From Microbacterium rhizomatis (GTDB lineage Bacteria; Actinomycetota; Actinomycetes; Actinomycetales; Microbacteriaceae), in contig NZ_VYSA01000001.1 of the NCBI RefSeq assembly GCF_008710745.1, positions 62,001 to 126,000 of the forward strand: 64,000 nucleotides of DNA, read 5' to 3'. The position numbers and the translations under genes were made by a program. Below, piece after piece: positions 35,273 to 44,301 of the stretch (positions are counted from its first letter, which is position 1; each line of letters begins with the position of its first letter). A model generated the notes under the pieces. That model saw only the letters and a list, made by a program, of their open reading frames with translations, was not told where the DNA came from and ran no database searches.

Positions 35273-37063
35273 GTGCGGTCAACAGCCGACCGGCGGCGGA
35301 TGCTCGCGGTCAGCGGTACCGTGCTGGCGCTGGTGATCTCGCTCGCGGGGTGCACGGGAACCGAGACCCGGGTCGAGACACCCGACCCGGGACCGGACCC
35401 GCAGGTCGTGATCGGTGCCGCGAGCGAGCTGACGAGCTTCAATCCGGCTGCGGCACAGCAGGACACCGACATAAACGCGCAGATCTACTACGCCACGCAC
35501 GAGACGTTCGGATACCTCGACGACACGCTTCAGATCGTGCAGAACGACGGGTTCGGCACGCTCGAGAAGATCTCCGACGATCCCCTGACCGTCAAGTACA
35601 CACTGAACAAGGATCTGAAGTGGTCGGATGGTCAGCCGATCACGGCGGATGATCTTCTCTTCGGGTGGGCTGCCTCTTCGGGCTACTTCGACGACGCGAC
35701 GCTCGGCTCCGACGGACAGATCGTCAGCGGAACCAGGTACTTCACACCCGCCTCGACGCCGTCGGGATTCCGCGATACCGCGGTGCCGGTCGTCAGCGAT
35801 GACAAGCTCACGCTCACCCTCACGTATGACCTGCCGACGCCCGATTGGAATGTGAACTGGCTGGTGAGCCAGCCGCTGCACGTCGTGGCGCAGAAGGCCG
35901 GATTGACGGCGCAGTCACTGCTCGCCGCCATCAGGACCACCCCGAAGGGCATTCCGACGAAGCCCGAGACCCCGGACGCGACCCTTCTCGCCGCGGCCGA
36001 TGTGTGGAACAAGGGTTTCGCGGCGACGTCTCTTCCCTCGGATCCCGCGCTCTACGTTTCAAACGGACCCTTCGTCGTGGAATCGTGGGTACCCGGAACG
36101 TCGATGACCCTGGTCGCGAATCCGAACTACCACGGCAGCCGTACGCCAAAGTTCTCGCGTCTGATCTACCGTTTCTCGCTCGGCACGGATGAGCTCGTCG
36201 AGGGGCTCCGCGACCACGACCTGGACATCATCAGTCCCCTCGCCACCGGAGAGACGCGTGACTCCCTGCAGGCGATCGAGGGCGCCGAAGTGCTCTCCGG
36301 CGGACTCCTCGCGTACACCCATTTCGACGTCCAGTACGCGGGGGCGTACACCGATCCCGATGTGCGGGAGGCGCTGCTGAAGGTGGTGCCTCGGAAGGAT
36401 CTCGTCGATGAGCTCGTGCACCCCGTCGATCCTGAGGGCGCGCCACTGAACTCTCTCGTCTACCCTGTCGCCCAGTCCGAGCAGTACAAGAGTGCCGTCA
36501 GCCAGAATGGATCAGACGCCTACGCCGACGTCGATCTCGCGGGCGCCAAGACGCTGCTCGCCGGGAGGACTCCGACGCTGCGGATCCTCTACGACACCGG
36601 CGATCCGCAGTCGGCGGCCGTGTTCGCCGCCACTCGCGCCGCGGCGACGGAAGCAGGATTCGAGGTGGTGGATGTCGGCACCACGCAATGGCGGTCCGAG
36701 CTCGGCGGGGACGGATACGACGCCGTGATCGCGGTATCGGCGTCGCAGGCGGTCGACAACGGCCTCATTCCGAGTGTCTTCGCGTCCGAAGGTGCGAACA
36801 ACGACACCGGAGTCAACATCCCGCAGGTGAACAAGCTGAGCCTGAGCCTGCAGACCATGACCGACCCGCAGGCCGTCGAAGCGGCGAGCATCAAGGTCGA
36901 CGCGCTGCTCTTCAAGAACCACTACGGGCTGCCGCTGTTCCAGCATCCCGGCATCATCGCCCACTCGGACCGCGTGGCCGGAGTGAGCTTCATGGCGGGA
37001 CCGGCCGGGCCGCTGTGGAATTTCTGGCGCTGGTCGGTCTCGGCCGCATCGCCCGCGCCCTGA
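35273..37063 (+). CDS. Oligopeptide ABC transporter substrate-binding lipoprotein (1)
   Basis: 596 residues, SBP family 5 (DppA/OppA type). The signal sequence ends in the lipobox SLAGC (Cys27), so it is anchored outside the membrane. LEKISDDPLTVKYTLNKDLKWSDG-type and YVSNGPFVVESWVPG segments are typical of peptide-binding proteins. GTG start with a GGAGGGG site. It is followed by a clear paralogue and one set of permeases, so the two may deliver different peptides to the same channel. Peptide preference unknown. Confidence 0.88.
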   Translation: MRSTADRRRMLAVSGTVLALVISLAGCTGTETRVETPDPGPDPQVVIGAASELTSFNPAAAQQDTDINAQIYYATHETFGYLDDTLQIVQNDGFGTLEKISDDPLTVKYTLNKDLKWSDGQPITADDLLFGWAASSGYFDDATLGSDGQIVSGTRYFTPASTPSGFRDTAVPVVSDDKLTLTLTYDLPTPDWNVNWLVSQPLHVVAQKAGLTAQSLLAAIRTTPKGIPTKPETPDATLLAAADVWNKGFAATSLPSDPALYVSNGPFVVESWVPGTSMTLVANPNYHGSRTPKFSRLIYRFSLGTDELVEGLRDHDLDIISPLATGETRDSLQAIEGAEVLSGGLLAYTHFDVQYAGAYTDPDVREALLKVVPRKDLVDELVHPVDPEGAPLNSLVYPVAQSEQYKSAVSQNGSDAYADVDLAGAKTLLAGRTPTLRILYDTGDPQSAAVFAATRAAATEAGFEVVDVGTTQWRSELGGDGYDAVIAVSASQAVDNGLIPSVFASEGANNDTGVNIPQVNKLSLSLQTMTDPQAVEAASIKVDALLFKNHYGLPLFQHPGIIAHSDRVAGVSFMAGPAGPLWNFWRWSVSAASPAP

Positions 37064-37161
37064 CGTTTGTCGGCTCTGTACAGCGAATGGATCGATCACG
37101 GGCAAATTGTTGAAGCCTGTCTCGATTGAGTTAAGGATATGTAACGTTTCCGCCAGCTGTT

Positions 37162-37190
37162 TTGACCAAGCCTCACGATTTACCTAGTGT
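37162..37190 (+). promoter_or_regulatory. Promoter of the second binding-protein gene
   Basis: TTGACC (37162-37167), 17-nt spacer, TAGTGT (37185-37190), a near-consensus housekeeping promoter. The start would be near 37197, giving a leader of about 64 nt to the TTG start codon. Confidence 0.65.
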
Positions 37191-37260
37191 TTCCCTATCT
37201 GTGACCCGGGTGAGCGAACAGCTCGCCGTGGGCACGTTCATCTCTTGCACAGGAGGAACA

Positions 37261-39036
37261 TTGAAGAAGTCACGCTTGGGCGTACTGGCGGCGGTCGTCG
37301 TCACGGGTGCGCTCGCGCTTGCCGGCTGCACTTCCGGCGGCGGCGGAAGCTCGACCACCGCGCCGCGGACCGGCGGCACCGTTTCCATGGCCATCGTGAA
37401 CGACTTGACGTCGCTCAACTCGAATACGCCCCAGGGCAACCTCGACACCAACGGACAGTACGTCTACCTCACGACCGGGTCGTTCCTCTACCCCGACAAC
37501 AACTTCAACGTCGTCGCGGACACCTCGTTCGGAACGTACGAGAAGACCTCGGATGACCCGCTCACGGTCAAGTACACGCTCAAGAGCGGCCTCAAGTGGT
37601 CGGATGGCGAGCCCATCACCGCTGACGACATGGTGCTCGCATGGGCGATCGCGTCGGGCCACTACGACGACGCGACCCTGGACGCCGATGGCAACGTGAC
37701 CGCCGGCACGCAGTACTTCGCCATCGCGGGCTCGACGGCCGGAATCGACTCCACGGCGTTCCCGACCGTCGGCGACGACAACATGTCGATGACGCTCGTG
37801 TACTCGGAGCCGTACGTCGACTGGAGCATCTTCAGCCCCATCGCGCAGCCGGCGCACGTGGTCGCCAAGAAGGCCGGTCTTTCGACGGCCGGCGACCTCA
37901 CCAAGCTGCTCCAGGGTCTGCCCGCGGGCGACCCGAAGGCTCCCGTTGCGGCGAACGACACGCTCAAGAAGGCGGCTGACTTCGTCAACACCGGCTACGA
38001 CATCACGTCGTTCCCGACCGACAAGGACCTTCTCGTCTCGAGCGGTCCCTGGGTCCTGTCCGCCTGGACGCCGGGCCAGTCGCTCGAGTTCTCGGTCAAC
38101 CCGAACTACGTCGGTGACCACACGCCGAAGATCGACAAGCTCGTCATGCGAGTGATCGGCGACTCGGCGGCGCAGGTGACCGCACTCCAGAACGGTGAGG
38201 TCGACCTCGTCTACCCGCAGGCCTCCGCCGACACGAAGAAGTCGCTCGAAGCCGTCAGTGGCGCCACCGTCCTCACGGGCGACCAGGTCAGCTACGACCA
38301 CCTCGACCTGAACTTCGGTTCCGAGACCTTCAGCGACGCAACCGTCCGTCAGGCCTTCCTGCTGACGATCCCGCGCCAGCAGATCCTCGACGCGATCGTC
38401 ACGCCGGTCAACCCCGACGCGAAGGTGCTCGACTCGCAGATCTGGCTTCCCAACCAGGCGGACTACGCCGACTCGGTCGCGCAGAACGGCTCGGACGCGT
38501 ACTCGAAGGTCGACATCGCCAAGGCGAAGGAGCTTCTCGCGGGTAAGACCCCGACCGTGAAGATCCTTTACAACACGAAGAACCCGAACCGCGTCGACGA
38601 GTTCCAGGCCATCCAGGCCTCGGCGGCACAGGCCGGCTTCAACGTGGTCGACGGCGGTGACCCCAAGTGGTCGACGCTCCTGTCGGCGGGTAACTACGAC
38701 GCATCGCTGTTCGGCTGGATCAGCCCCGGAATCGGCACCGCGCAGATCCCGCAGCTGTTCGCTTCGGACGGCGGCGGAAACTACAACAAGTTCACCGCTG
38801 CGAACGACGACGCTGTGGCCACGCAGACCACGCTCGACCCCGACAAGCTGAAGACGCTCCTGCTGAGCATCGACAAGACCGCCTTCACCGAGGGCTACGG
38901 TCTGCCGCTGTTCCAGGCCGCGGGCATCTACGGCGTCGGCAGCAAGCTGGAGGGCGTGCAGTACATGGGCAACCAGACCGGCCCGATCTGGAACAACTGG
39001 GAGTGGTCGGTCAAGACCAGCACCAACTCCAAGTAG
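37261..39036 (+). CDS. Oligopeptide ABC transporter substrate-binding lipoprotein (2)
   Basis: 591 residues, paralogue of the preceding gene over its whole length (shared segments include DDPLTVKYTL, LKWSDG and the C-terminal GPxWNxWxWSV). Signal peptide with lipobox LALAGC (Cys23). The start is TTG 37261, fixed by a strong AGGAGGA site at 37251-37257 and by the signal peptide. Codon choice is strongly biased to C-ending codons, consistent with high expression. It has its own promoter and a strong hairpin after the stop. Confidence 0.88.
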   Translation: MKKSRLGVLAAVVVTGALALAGCTSGGGGSSTTAPRTGGTVSMAIVNDLTSLNSNTPQGNLDTNGQYVYLTTGSFLYPDNNFNVVADTSFGTYEKTSDDPLTVKYTLKSGLKWSDGEPITADDMVLAWAIASGHYDDATLDADGNVTAGTQYFAIAGSTAGIDSTAFPTVGDDNMSMTLVYSEPYVDWSIFSPIAQPAHVVAKKAGLSTAGDLTKLLQGLPAGDPKAPVAANDTLKKAADFVNTGYDITSFPTDKDLLVSSGPWVLSAWTPGQSLEFSVNPNYVGDHTPKIDKLVMRVIGDSAAQVTALQNGEVDLVYPQASADTKKSLEAVSGATVLTGDQVSYDHLDLNFGSETFSDATVRQAFLLTIPRQQILDAIVTPVNPDAKVLDSQIWLPNQADYADSVAQNGSDAYSKVDIAKAKELLAGKTPTVKILYNTKNPNRVDEFQAIQASAAQAGFNVVDGGDPKWSTLLSAGNYDASLFGWISPGIGTAQIPQLFASDGGGNYNKFTAANDDAVATQTTLDPDKLKTLLLSIDKTAFTEGYGLPLFQAAGIYGVGSKLEGVQYMGNQTGPIWNNWEWSVKTSTNSK

Positions 39037-39044
39037 TACCTCCG

Positions 39045-39085
39045 CCGGGGTGTCATCGGGGATCTGATTCCCGATGACACCCCGG
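39045..39085 (+). terminator. Strong hairpin between binding protein and permease genes
   Basis: A 16-bp perfect stem (CCGGGGTGTCATCGGG with its complement at 39070-39085) and a 9-nt loop, followed by TTTGCC. It lies 8 bp after the second binding-protein stop. It probably attenuates transcription into the permease genes or protects the upstream mRNA, so that the binding protein is made in excess. Confidence 0.7.
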
Positions 39086-39159
39086 TTTGCCCGTATACCC
39101 ATATGATCGGGCGGGACACCGCAAGGGATCCCGTCCGTCCCACGTCGAAGTGAGCGCCT

Positions 39160-40695
39160 GTGGCCGGTTTCATCCTCCGTCGAGTCGGGGTCTCGATCCT
39201 GATCCTGATCGCGGCATCGTTCGTGATGTTCAACCTGGTCGCCTATTCGACCGATCCTCTCGAGGATCTGCGTTCGTCCAGCCTCCCCAACAAGGAGCAG
39301 CTGATCCAGGCGCGCATCCAGATCGCGAACCTCGACGTCATCCCCCCCGTCCGCTGGCTGATGTGGCTCGCCGGCGTAGGCAAATGCCTCGTGCCGTTCG
39401 TCGCCCAGTGCGACCTCGGTCAGACCTTCCAGGGCGCGCCCGTCACCGACATCCTCCCGACCGCCATGGTCGCGACCGTGCAGATGGTGACCGCAGCGCT
39501 CATCCTCGCGATCCTGTTCGGCATCGCCACGGGCATCCTCTCCGCCCTTCGCGAGAACAGCGGCTTCGACGGCTCGTTCACCGTTCTCAGCCTGTTCCTC
39601 TACTCGCTGCCGTCGTTCCTCGCCGCAGCGATGCTCAAGACCTTCGTGGCCATCGGCTTCAACGACTTCCTGCAGGATCCGGTCATCCCGATCATCGTCG
39701 CGATCATCATCGGCGTGGTGGTGGCGATCATCGTGCAATCCGTGATCGGCGGCAACCGGCGCAAGCGCCTGATCTCGTTCGGGATCAGCTTCGCGATCAC
39801 TGCAGGCATGCTGCTCTGGATGAGCCTGACCGGGTGGTTCCTCACTCCCGGCATCGGGCCGATCGGCATCATCGTGTTCAGTGCAGGCATCGCGATCGGG
39901 CTGACGGCCCTCCTGGCTGGTCTCCACCAGCGGCGGGCGCTCCTCACGGCCGGCATCGTCGCCGTCGCCGGGATCGCGTCCTACTTCCTCCTTCAGCCCC
40001 TCTTCGACATCTCCACGCCCGGCACGATCGTGATCCTCGCGGTCGTCGCCCTCCTCGTGGGCGCGCTGACCGGCTTCCTGGTCGGCGGCGACGACCGCAG
40101 GCAGAACATCCGGCTCGGGATGCTGGTCGCCCTGCTCATCGGGATGCTCATCCTCGTCGACCGCTTCATGCAGTCCTTCCCCGGATACATGGACGACATG
40201 AGCGGACGCCCGATCGCGACGGTGGGCTCGTCCACTCCCGGTTATGATCCGGACAACATGTGGCGCACGGGCCTGGACGTGTTCTTCCACCTGCTGCTTC
40301 CCACGCTTTCGCTGCTCACGATCTCGTTCGCCGGGTACACCAGGTACGCGCGAGCGGGCATGATCGAGGTGCTGAGCCAGGACTACGTGCGAACCGCGCG
40401 CGCCAAGGGAATGCCCGAGCGTGTGGTGGTCGTGCGTCACGCCTTCCGCAACGTCCTGATCCCCATCACCACCCTCATCGCCACCGACCTCGGCGCTCTC
40501 CTCGGTGGCGCGATCATCACGGAGTACATCTTCGCGATACCCGGTATGGGCGCGCTGTTCCAACGATCTCTGGGGCCAGGTGACATATACCCGGTGATGG
40601 GGTACTTCCTCGTCATCGCCGTGATGGCGATCCTGTTCAACTTCCTCGCCGACCTCGCATACGCGGCGCTCGATCCGAGAGTGAGGGTCCGTTGA
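39160..40695 (+). CDS. Oligopeptide ABC transporter permease, DppB type with large membrane insert
   Basis: 511 residues, against about 310-340 for normal DppB/OppB proteins. The first 165 residues (RRVGVSILILIAASFVMFNLV; TDILPTAMVATVQMVTAALI) and the last 150 (YVRTARAKGMPERVVVVRHAFRN, the ATPase-coupling EAA loop) are standard. Between them, about residues 170-335, lie some six extra hydrophobic helices without similarity to the core. GTG start with a weak site. It overlaps the next permease gene by 1 bp. Confidence 0.85.
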   Translation: MAGFILRRVGVSILILIAASFVMFNLVAYSTDPLEDLRSSSLPNKEQLIQARIQIANLDVIPPVRWLMWLAGVGKCLVPFVAQCDLGQTFQGAPVTDILPTAMVATVQMVTAALILAILFGIATGILSALRENSGFDGSFTVLSLFLYSLPSFLAAAMLKTFVAIGFNDFLQDPVIPIIVAIIIGVVVAIIVQSVIGGNRRKRLISFGISFAITAGMLLWMSLTGWFLTPGIGPIGIIVFSAGIAIGLTALLAGLHQRRALLTAGIVAVAGIASYFLLQPLFDISTPGTIVILAVVALLVGALTGFLVGGDDRRQNIRLGMLVALLIGMLILVDRFMQSFPGYMDDMSGRPIATVGSSTPGYDPDNMWRTGLDVFFHLLLPTLSLLTISFAGYTRYARAGMIEVLSQDYVRTARAKGMPERVVVVRHAFRNVLIPITTLIATDLGALLGGAIITEYIFAIPGMGALFQRSLGPGDIYPVMGYFLVIAVMAILFNFLADLAYAALDPRVRVR

Positions 40696-41759
40696 TGTCC
40701 GCATCGCTGCCCAGCACGGTCGACGAACTCGACCGCAAGCCTTCCGTCAGCCAAGGCCGTCTCGTCCTGCGGCGCTTCCTCGCCCAGCGCACCGGGCTGA
40801 TCGCGCTCATCGTCCTGCTCGCGGTCGTCATCTTCGCGACCTCCGCGATCGGCCTCGGGCCGATCCCCGGGTGGTGGCAGTACAACTACTACGACCTGTC
40901 GACGGGCATCGTGAACGGCGGCGAACCGACGCTCCAGCTGTTCCCGTTCTCTCTCGGTGACCATCCCTTCGGACAGGACCGCATCGGCCGCGACTACTTC
41001 GCGATGACGATGCGAGGCATCCAGAACTCGTTCGTCGCGATGATCCTCATCACCGGTATCGCGCTGATCGTCGGCGTGACGATCGGAGCCATCGCGGGCT
41101 ATTACCGCGGCTGGGTCGACTCGGTGCTCATGCGCATCACCGACGTCTTCATCGTCATCCCCGCGATCATCATCGCTGCCGTCGTGGGTAACTGGGCCGG
41201 TGCGGTGGGCGTATGGGTACTCGGGATCATGCTCGGCTTCGTGAGCTGGATGGTGATCGCCCGTCTCGTGCGCGGTGAGTTCCTCTCTCTCCGCGAGCGT
41301 GAGTTCGTCGAGGCCGCGCGCGTCGCGGGCGCCTCCGATGCGCGCATCATCTTCCGGCACATCCTGCCCAACGCGACCGGTGTGATCATCGTTTCGGGGT
41401 CGTTGCTGGCGGCGGCGGCGATCCTCCTGGAGGCGGCGATCTCGCTCCTGGGCTACGGCATCCGCTCACCTGACGTGTCTCTCGGTCTTCTGATCGGCGT
41501 GAATCAGTCCGCGTTCACGGTTCGTCCGTGGCTGTTCTGGTGGCCGGCGATCTTCATCGTGACGCTGGCGCTTTCGGCCAACATCTTCGGCGACGCCCTT
41601 CGCGAAGCGTTCGATCCGCGCAGCAGAAGGTTCTCGATCCGCCGCACGAAGGACGCTCCGGAGCCCGACGAGCCGCTGACGTTGCTGGATGCTGCGGCAG
41701 AGGACCCCGTGGACCGTCGCCCCGACATCGAAGACAAGCGGCCGGAGCGAGGACTGTGA
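40695..41759 (+). CDS. Oligopeptide ABC transporter permease, DppC type
   Basis: 354 residues. The N-terminal cytoplasmic segment is followed by the first helix and the OppC-type sequence HPFGQDRIGRDYFAMTMRG. The coupling loop is LREREFVEAARVAGASDARIIFRH. Partner of the DppB-type permease in a heterodimeric channel. The ATG overlaps the upstream stop as TGATG. The C-terminal 55 residues form a charged tail. An antisense gene ends 5 bp after its stop, between it and the ATPase gene. Confidence 0.9.
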   Translation: MSASLPSTVDELDRKPSVSQGRLVLRRFLAQRTGLIALIVLLAVVIFATSAIGLGPIPGWWQYNYYDLSTGIVNGGEPTLQLFPFSLGDHPFGQDRIGRDYFAMTMRGIQNSFVAMILITGIALIVGVTIGAIAGYYRGWVDSVLMRITDVFIVIPAIIIAAVVGNWAGAVGVWVLGIMLGFVSWMVIARLVRGEFLSLREREFVEAARVAGASDARIIFRHILPNATGVIIVSGSLLAAAAILLEAAISLLGYGIRSPDVSLGLLIGVNQSAFTVRPWLFWWPAIFIVTLALSANIFGDALREAFDPRSRRFSIRRTKDAPEPDEPLTLLDAAAEDPVDRRPDIEDKRPERGL

Positions 41760-41764
41760 CGCTG

Positions 41765-42376
41765 CTACAGCGCGAGCAGAGCCGGAACGCTCGCCGCGGC
41801 CAGGAGCACCACGGCGATCATCGTCGCGGAGTGGAGTCGTACGCTCGGTCGGTCGGTGTCGGCGCGACCGATGGGTATGCGCTCGCCTTCGACCAGATCG
41901 AGCCAGCGGCGTCTGACGATGTACGCGGCGTCACCCGAATCGGTGCCGAGGGCGTCGGACTTGCGCACTCCGCCGTCGCGCCCCACCTCGGGACTCGTGC
42001 TGTCTCGACCCAGATGGGGTCGCGCGATGAATCCGGGCGCGGGCGCCGCGGACGAGCGGTAGCGCCGCTTCGGGGTGACGATGGTCAGAGCCCATTGCGT
42101 CTCGACGGCGATGACCGACGTCCACGGGATCGACACCGTGTGGAACAGGTCGTCCAGGACGACGCCGTCATCGTCGACCACGACGCGCGGCTGCCAGAGC
42201 AGTTCATAGACCAGCAGGGCGATCAGCGCCAGGGGGACCAGCGCGTACACGGCTCTCGCGGAATCGAACGCGGTGACGATCGTGGCGATGCCGGAGGCAG
42301 CGAGGATCACCCATGCGATGACCGCGATGACGGTGCTCGTGCGCGAGCGGTAGACGATGGGCGTGCTGCTTTCCAT
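41765..42376 (-). CDS. PH-domain (DUF2581-like) membrane protein, antisense in the transporter locus
   Basis: 203 residues from ATG 42376. Two hydrophobic helices at residues 18-57 are followed by PRVVVDDDGVVLDDLFHTVSIPWTSVIAVETQWAL-type sequence, the pattern of short bacterial PH-like domains (low-molecular-weight antigen 6 type), and a third helix closes the C-terminus. Function unknown. GACGAT lies 6 nt before the ATG, a weak leaderless-type signal. It runs against the surrounding ABC transporter genes. Confidence 0.65.
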   Translation of the reverse strand: MESSTPIVYRSRTSTVIAVIAWVILAASGIATIVTAFDSARAVYALVPLALIALLVYELLWQPRVVVDDDGVVLDDLFHTVSIPWTSVIAVETQWALTIVTPKRRYRSSAAPAPGFIARPHLGRDSTSPEVGRDGGVRKSDALGTDSGDAAYIVRRRWLDLVEGERIPIGRADTDRPSVRLHSATMIAVVLLAAASVPALLAL

Positions 42377-42462
42377 CCGTCCATCGTCGCACCACCGGCC
42401 GGCGATCACGCCGCGTCCTCGTCTGCACGGAGCGTTGTCAGCTCGAAGGAAGGATCCCGTCG

Positions 42463-44160
42463 ATGAACGTTTCCGGAGTCGGCTACGGCCCGAAGATGTC
42501 CGGTCCCACCCAGCTCGCCCCGGTGCTGGAGGTCACAGATCTGTCGGTGGACTTCGGCGTCGACAACGTCTGGGTTCCCGCCGCCAAGCACGTCAGCTAT
42601 CAGATCGCTGCCGGCGAAGTCCTCGCCATCGTCGGGGAGTCCGGTTCCGGCAAGAGCGTCAGCTCCCTCGCACTGCTCGGGCTGCTTCCCAACAACGCGC
42701 GGGTCTCGGGCAGCGCGAAGCTGCTCGGCCGTGAGCTACGCGGCCTCTCGCCCCGCCAGCTGCAGGACGTCCGCGGCAAGCAGATCTCGATGATCTTCCA
42801 AGAGCCGATGACCGCGCTCAACCCCGTCCTCACGGTCGGATTCCAGATCGTCGAGACGCTGCGTCAGCACTTCGGCATGTCTCCCGCGCAGGGCAAGGTG
42901 CGAGCGATCGAGTTGCTCGGCCTCGTGGAGCTCCCGGACCCGGTGAAGGCGTTCGATTCCTACCCCCATCAGCTGTCGGGCGGTCAGCGGCAGCGCGCCA
43001 TGATCGCGCAGTCGCTCTCGTGCGACCCGGTGCTCCTCGTCGCGGATGAGCCGACGACCGCTCTCGATGTCACCGTGCAGGCCGAGATCCTCGACCTCAT
43101 GCGCAAGCTGCAGCAGCGGATGGGCTCGGCGATCCTCCTCATCACCCATGACATGGGCGTCGTCGCGGACATGGCCGATCGCATCGCGGTGATGCGCACC
43201 GGTGAGATCGTCGAGACCGGTACCGTCGCGGAGGTCTTCGCCGACCCTCAGCATCCCTACACGCAGGCGCTGCTGGCCGCCGTTCCGCGCATCACCGTGG
43301 CGAGCGAGGACGATCCGGCACCGGTCGTGGCCGCTCCGACCGATCGACCGATCGCCGTGTCGTTCACCGACGTCGCGATCGAATATCCCAAGCGGGGCAG
43401 GGTTCCCGCGTTCCGGGCGGCAGATCAGATCACCCTCGACATCTACAAGGGTGAAGTGCTCGGACTCGTGGGCGAATCCGGTTCGGGGAAGACGACCATC
43501 GGGCGTGCGACGATCGGCCTCCTCCCCGTGCACTCCGGCCGTCTCGAAGTCGCGGGCCTGGACATCTCCCACGCCAACCGGAACCTCATCCACGAGCTGC
43601 ACCGGACGGTCGGGATCGTCTTCCAGGACCCGTCGAGCTCGCTCAATCCGCGCATGACGATCGGCGATTCGATCGGCGAGCCCATCTTCCTCTCCGAGGG
43701 GGTCAAGGGTGCCGCCCTCGACAAGCGCGTCGGCAACCTGTTGGATTCGGTGCGCCTTCCGTGGGCGTACTCGTCGCGGTTCCCTCACGAACTCTCGGGT
43801 GGCCAGAAGCAGAGGGTCGGCATCGCGCGGGCGCTCGCGCTGAATCCCGACGTCCTCGTCGCCGACGAACCCACGAGCGCACTGGATGTCTCGGTGCAGG
43901 CGACCGTGCTGGAGCTGTTGCGCGAACTTCAGCGCGAGCGCGGCTTCGCATGCCTCTTCATCAGCCACGACCTGGCTGTGATCGACGCGCTGGCCGATCG
44001 CATCGCGGTGATGTGGCACGGAAAGCTCGTCGAGGTGGGTACACGCGATCAGATTCTGCGCAATCCCCGCGAGGACTACACGAAGCGTCTGATCGCGGCC
44101 GTTCCCGTGCCGGACCCGGAGATCCAGCGCGAGCGCCGCGAGGCCCGCGGAGCGGCCTGA
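42463..44160 (+). CDS. Oligopeptide ABC transporter double ATPase (DppD-DppF fusion)
   Basis: 565 residues with two complete nucleotide-binding domains: Walker A GESGSGKS near residue 58 and again GESGSGKTT near 336; signatures LSGGQRQR and LSGGQKQR; each with the C-terminal oligopeptide-transporter extension (HPYTQALLAAVP; YTKRLIAAVPVP). It powers the permease pair encoded upstream. An AAGGAAGG site precedes the ATG. It is separated from the permease genes by the antisense PH-domain gene, so it needs read-through across it or its own promoter. Confidence 0.9.
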   Translation: MNVSGVGYGPKMSGPTQLAPVLEVTDLSVDFGVDNVWVPAAKHVSYQIAAGEVLAIVGESGSGKSVSSLALLGLLPNNARVSGSAKLLGRELRGLSPRQLQDVRGKQISMIFQEPMTALNPVLTVGFQIVETLRQHFGMSPAQGKVRAIELLGLVELPDPVKAFDSYPHQLSGGQRQRAMIAQSLSCDPVLLVADEPTTALDVTVQAEILDLMRKLQQRMGSAILLITHDMGVVADMADRIAVMRTGEIVETGTVAEVFADPQHPYTQALLAAVPRITVASEDDPAPVVAAPTDRPIAVSFTDVAIEYPKRGRVPAFRAADQITLDIYKGEVLGLVGESGSGKTTIGRATIGLLPVHSGRLEVAGLDISHANRNLIHELHRTVGIVFQDPSSSLNPRMTIGDSIGEPIFLSEGVKGAALDKRVGNLLDSVRLPWAYSSRFPHELSGGQKQRVGIARALALNPDVLVADEPTSALDVSVQATVLELLRELQRERGFACLFISHDLAVIDALADRIAVMWHGKLVEVGTRDQILRNPREDYTKRLIAAVPVPDPEIQRERREARGAA

Positions 44161-44301
44161 CCGGCCACCCAGGGCGCCGCGCACGGGTGCGAGCACCCTC
44201 CCGGAGCCGCGTGGGATCTCCCGTCGGGAGTCGGTCAGGCGCGACCGAGTAGAATGAGTGAGCCCTCTTTCGGGCGAATCCCCAATCTGCAAGGACCTTT
44301 C

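Noticed and set aside
37270..40704. A 1144-codon open frame on the minus strand opposite the second binding-protein and permease genes
   Set aside because: Its protein is Arg/Asp/Glu/His-rich with no domain, typical of the antisense frame of GC-rich genes; the plus strand encodes clear transporter proteins.
44161..44240. Small hairpins after the double ATPase gene
   Set aside because: Stems of about 5 bp without a U-tract, too weak to call a terminator.
44254..44301. Earlier ATG for typA at 44254
   Set aside because: It overlaps the likely -10 TAGAAT (44250-44255) and lacks a ribosome-binding site, whereas 44302 has one and matches the family N-terminus.
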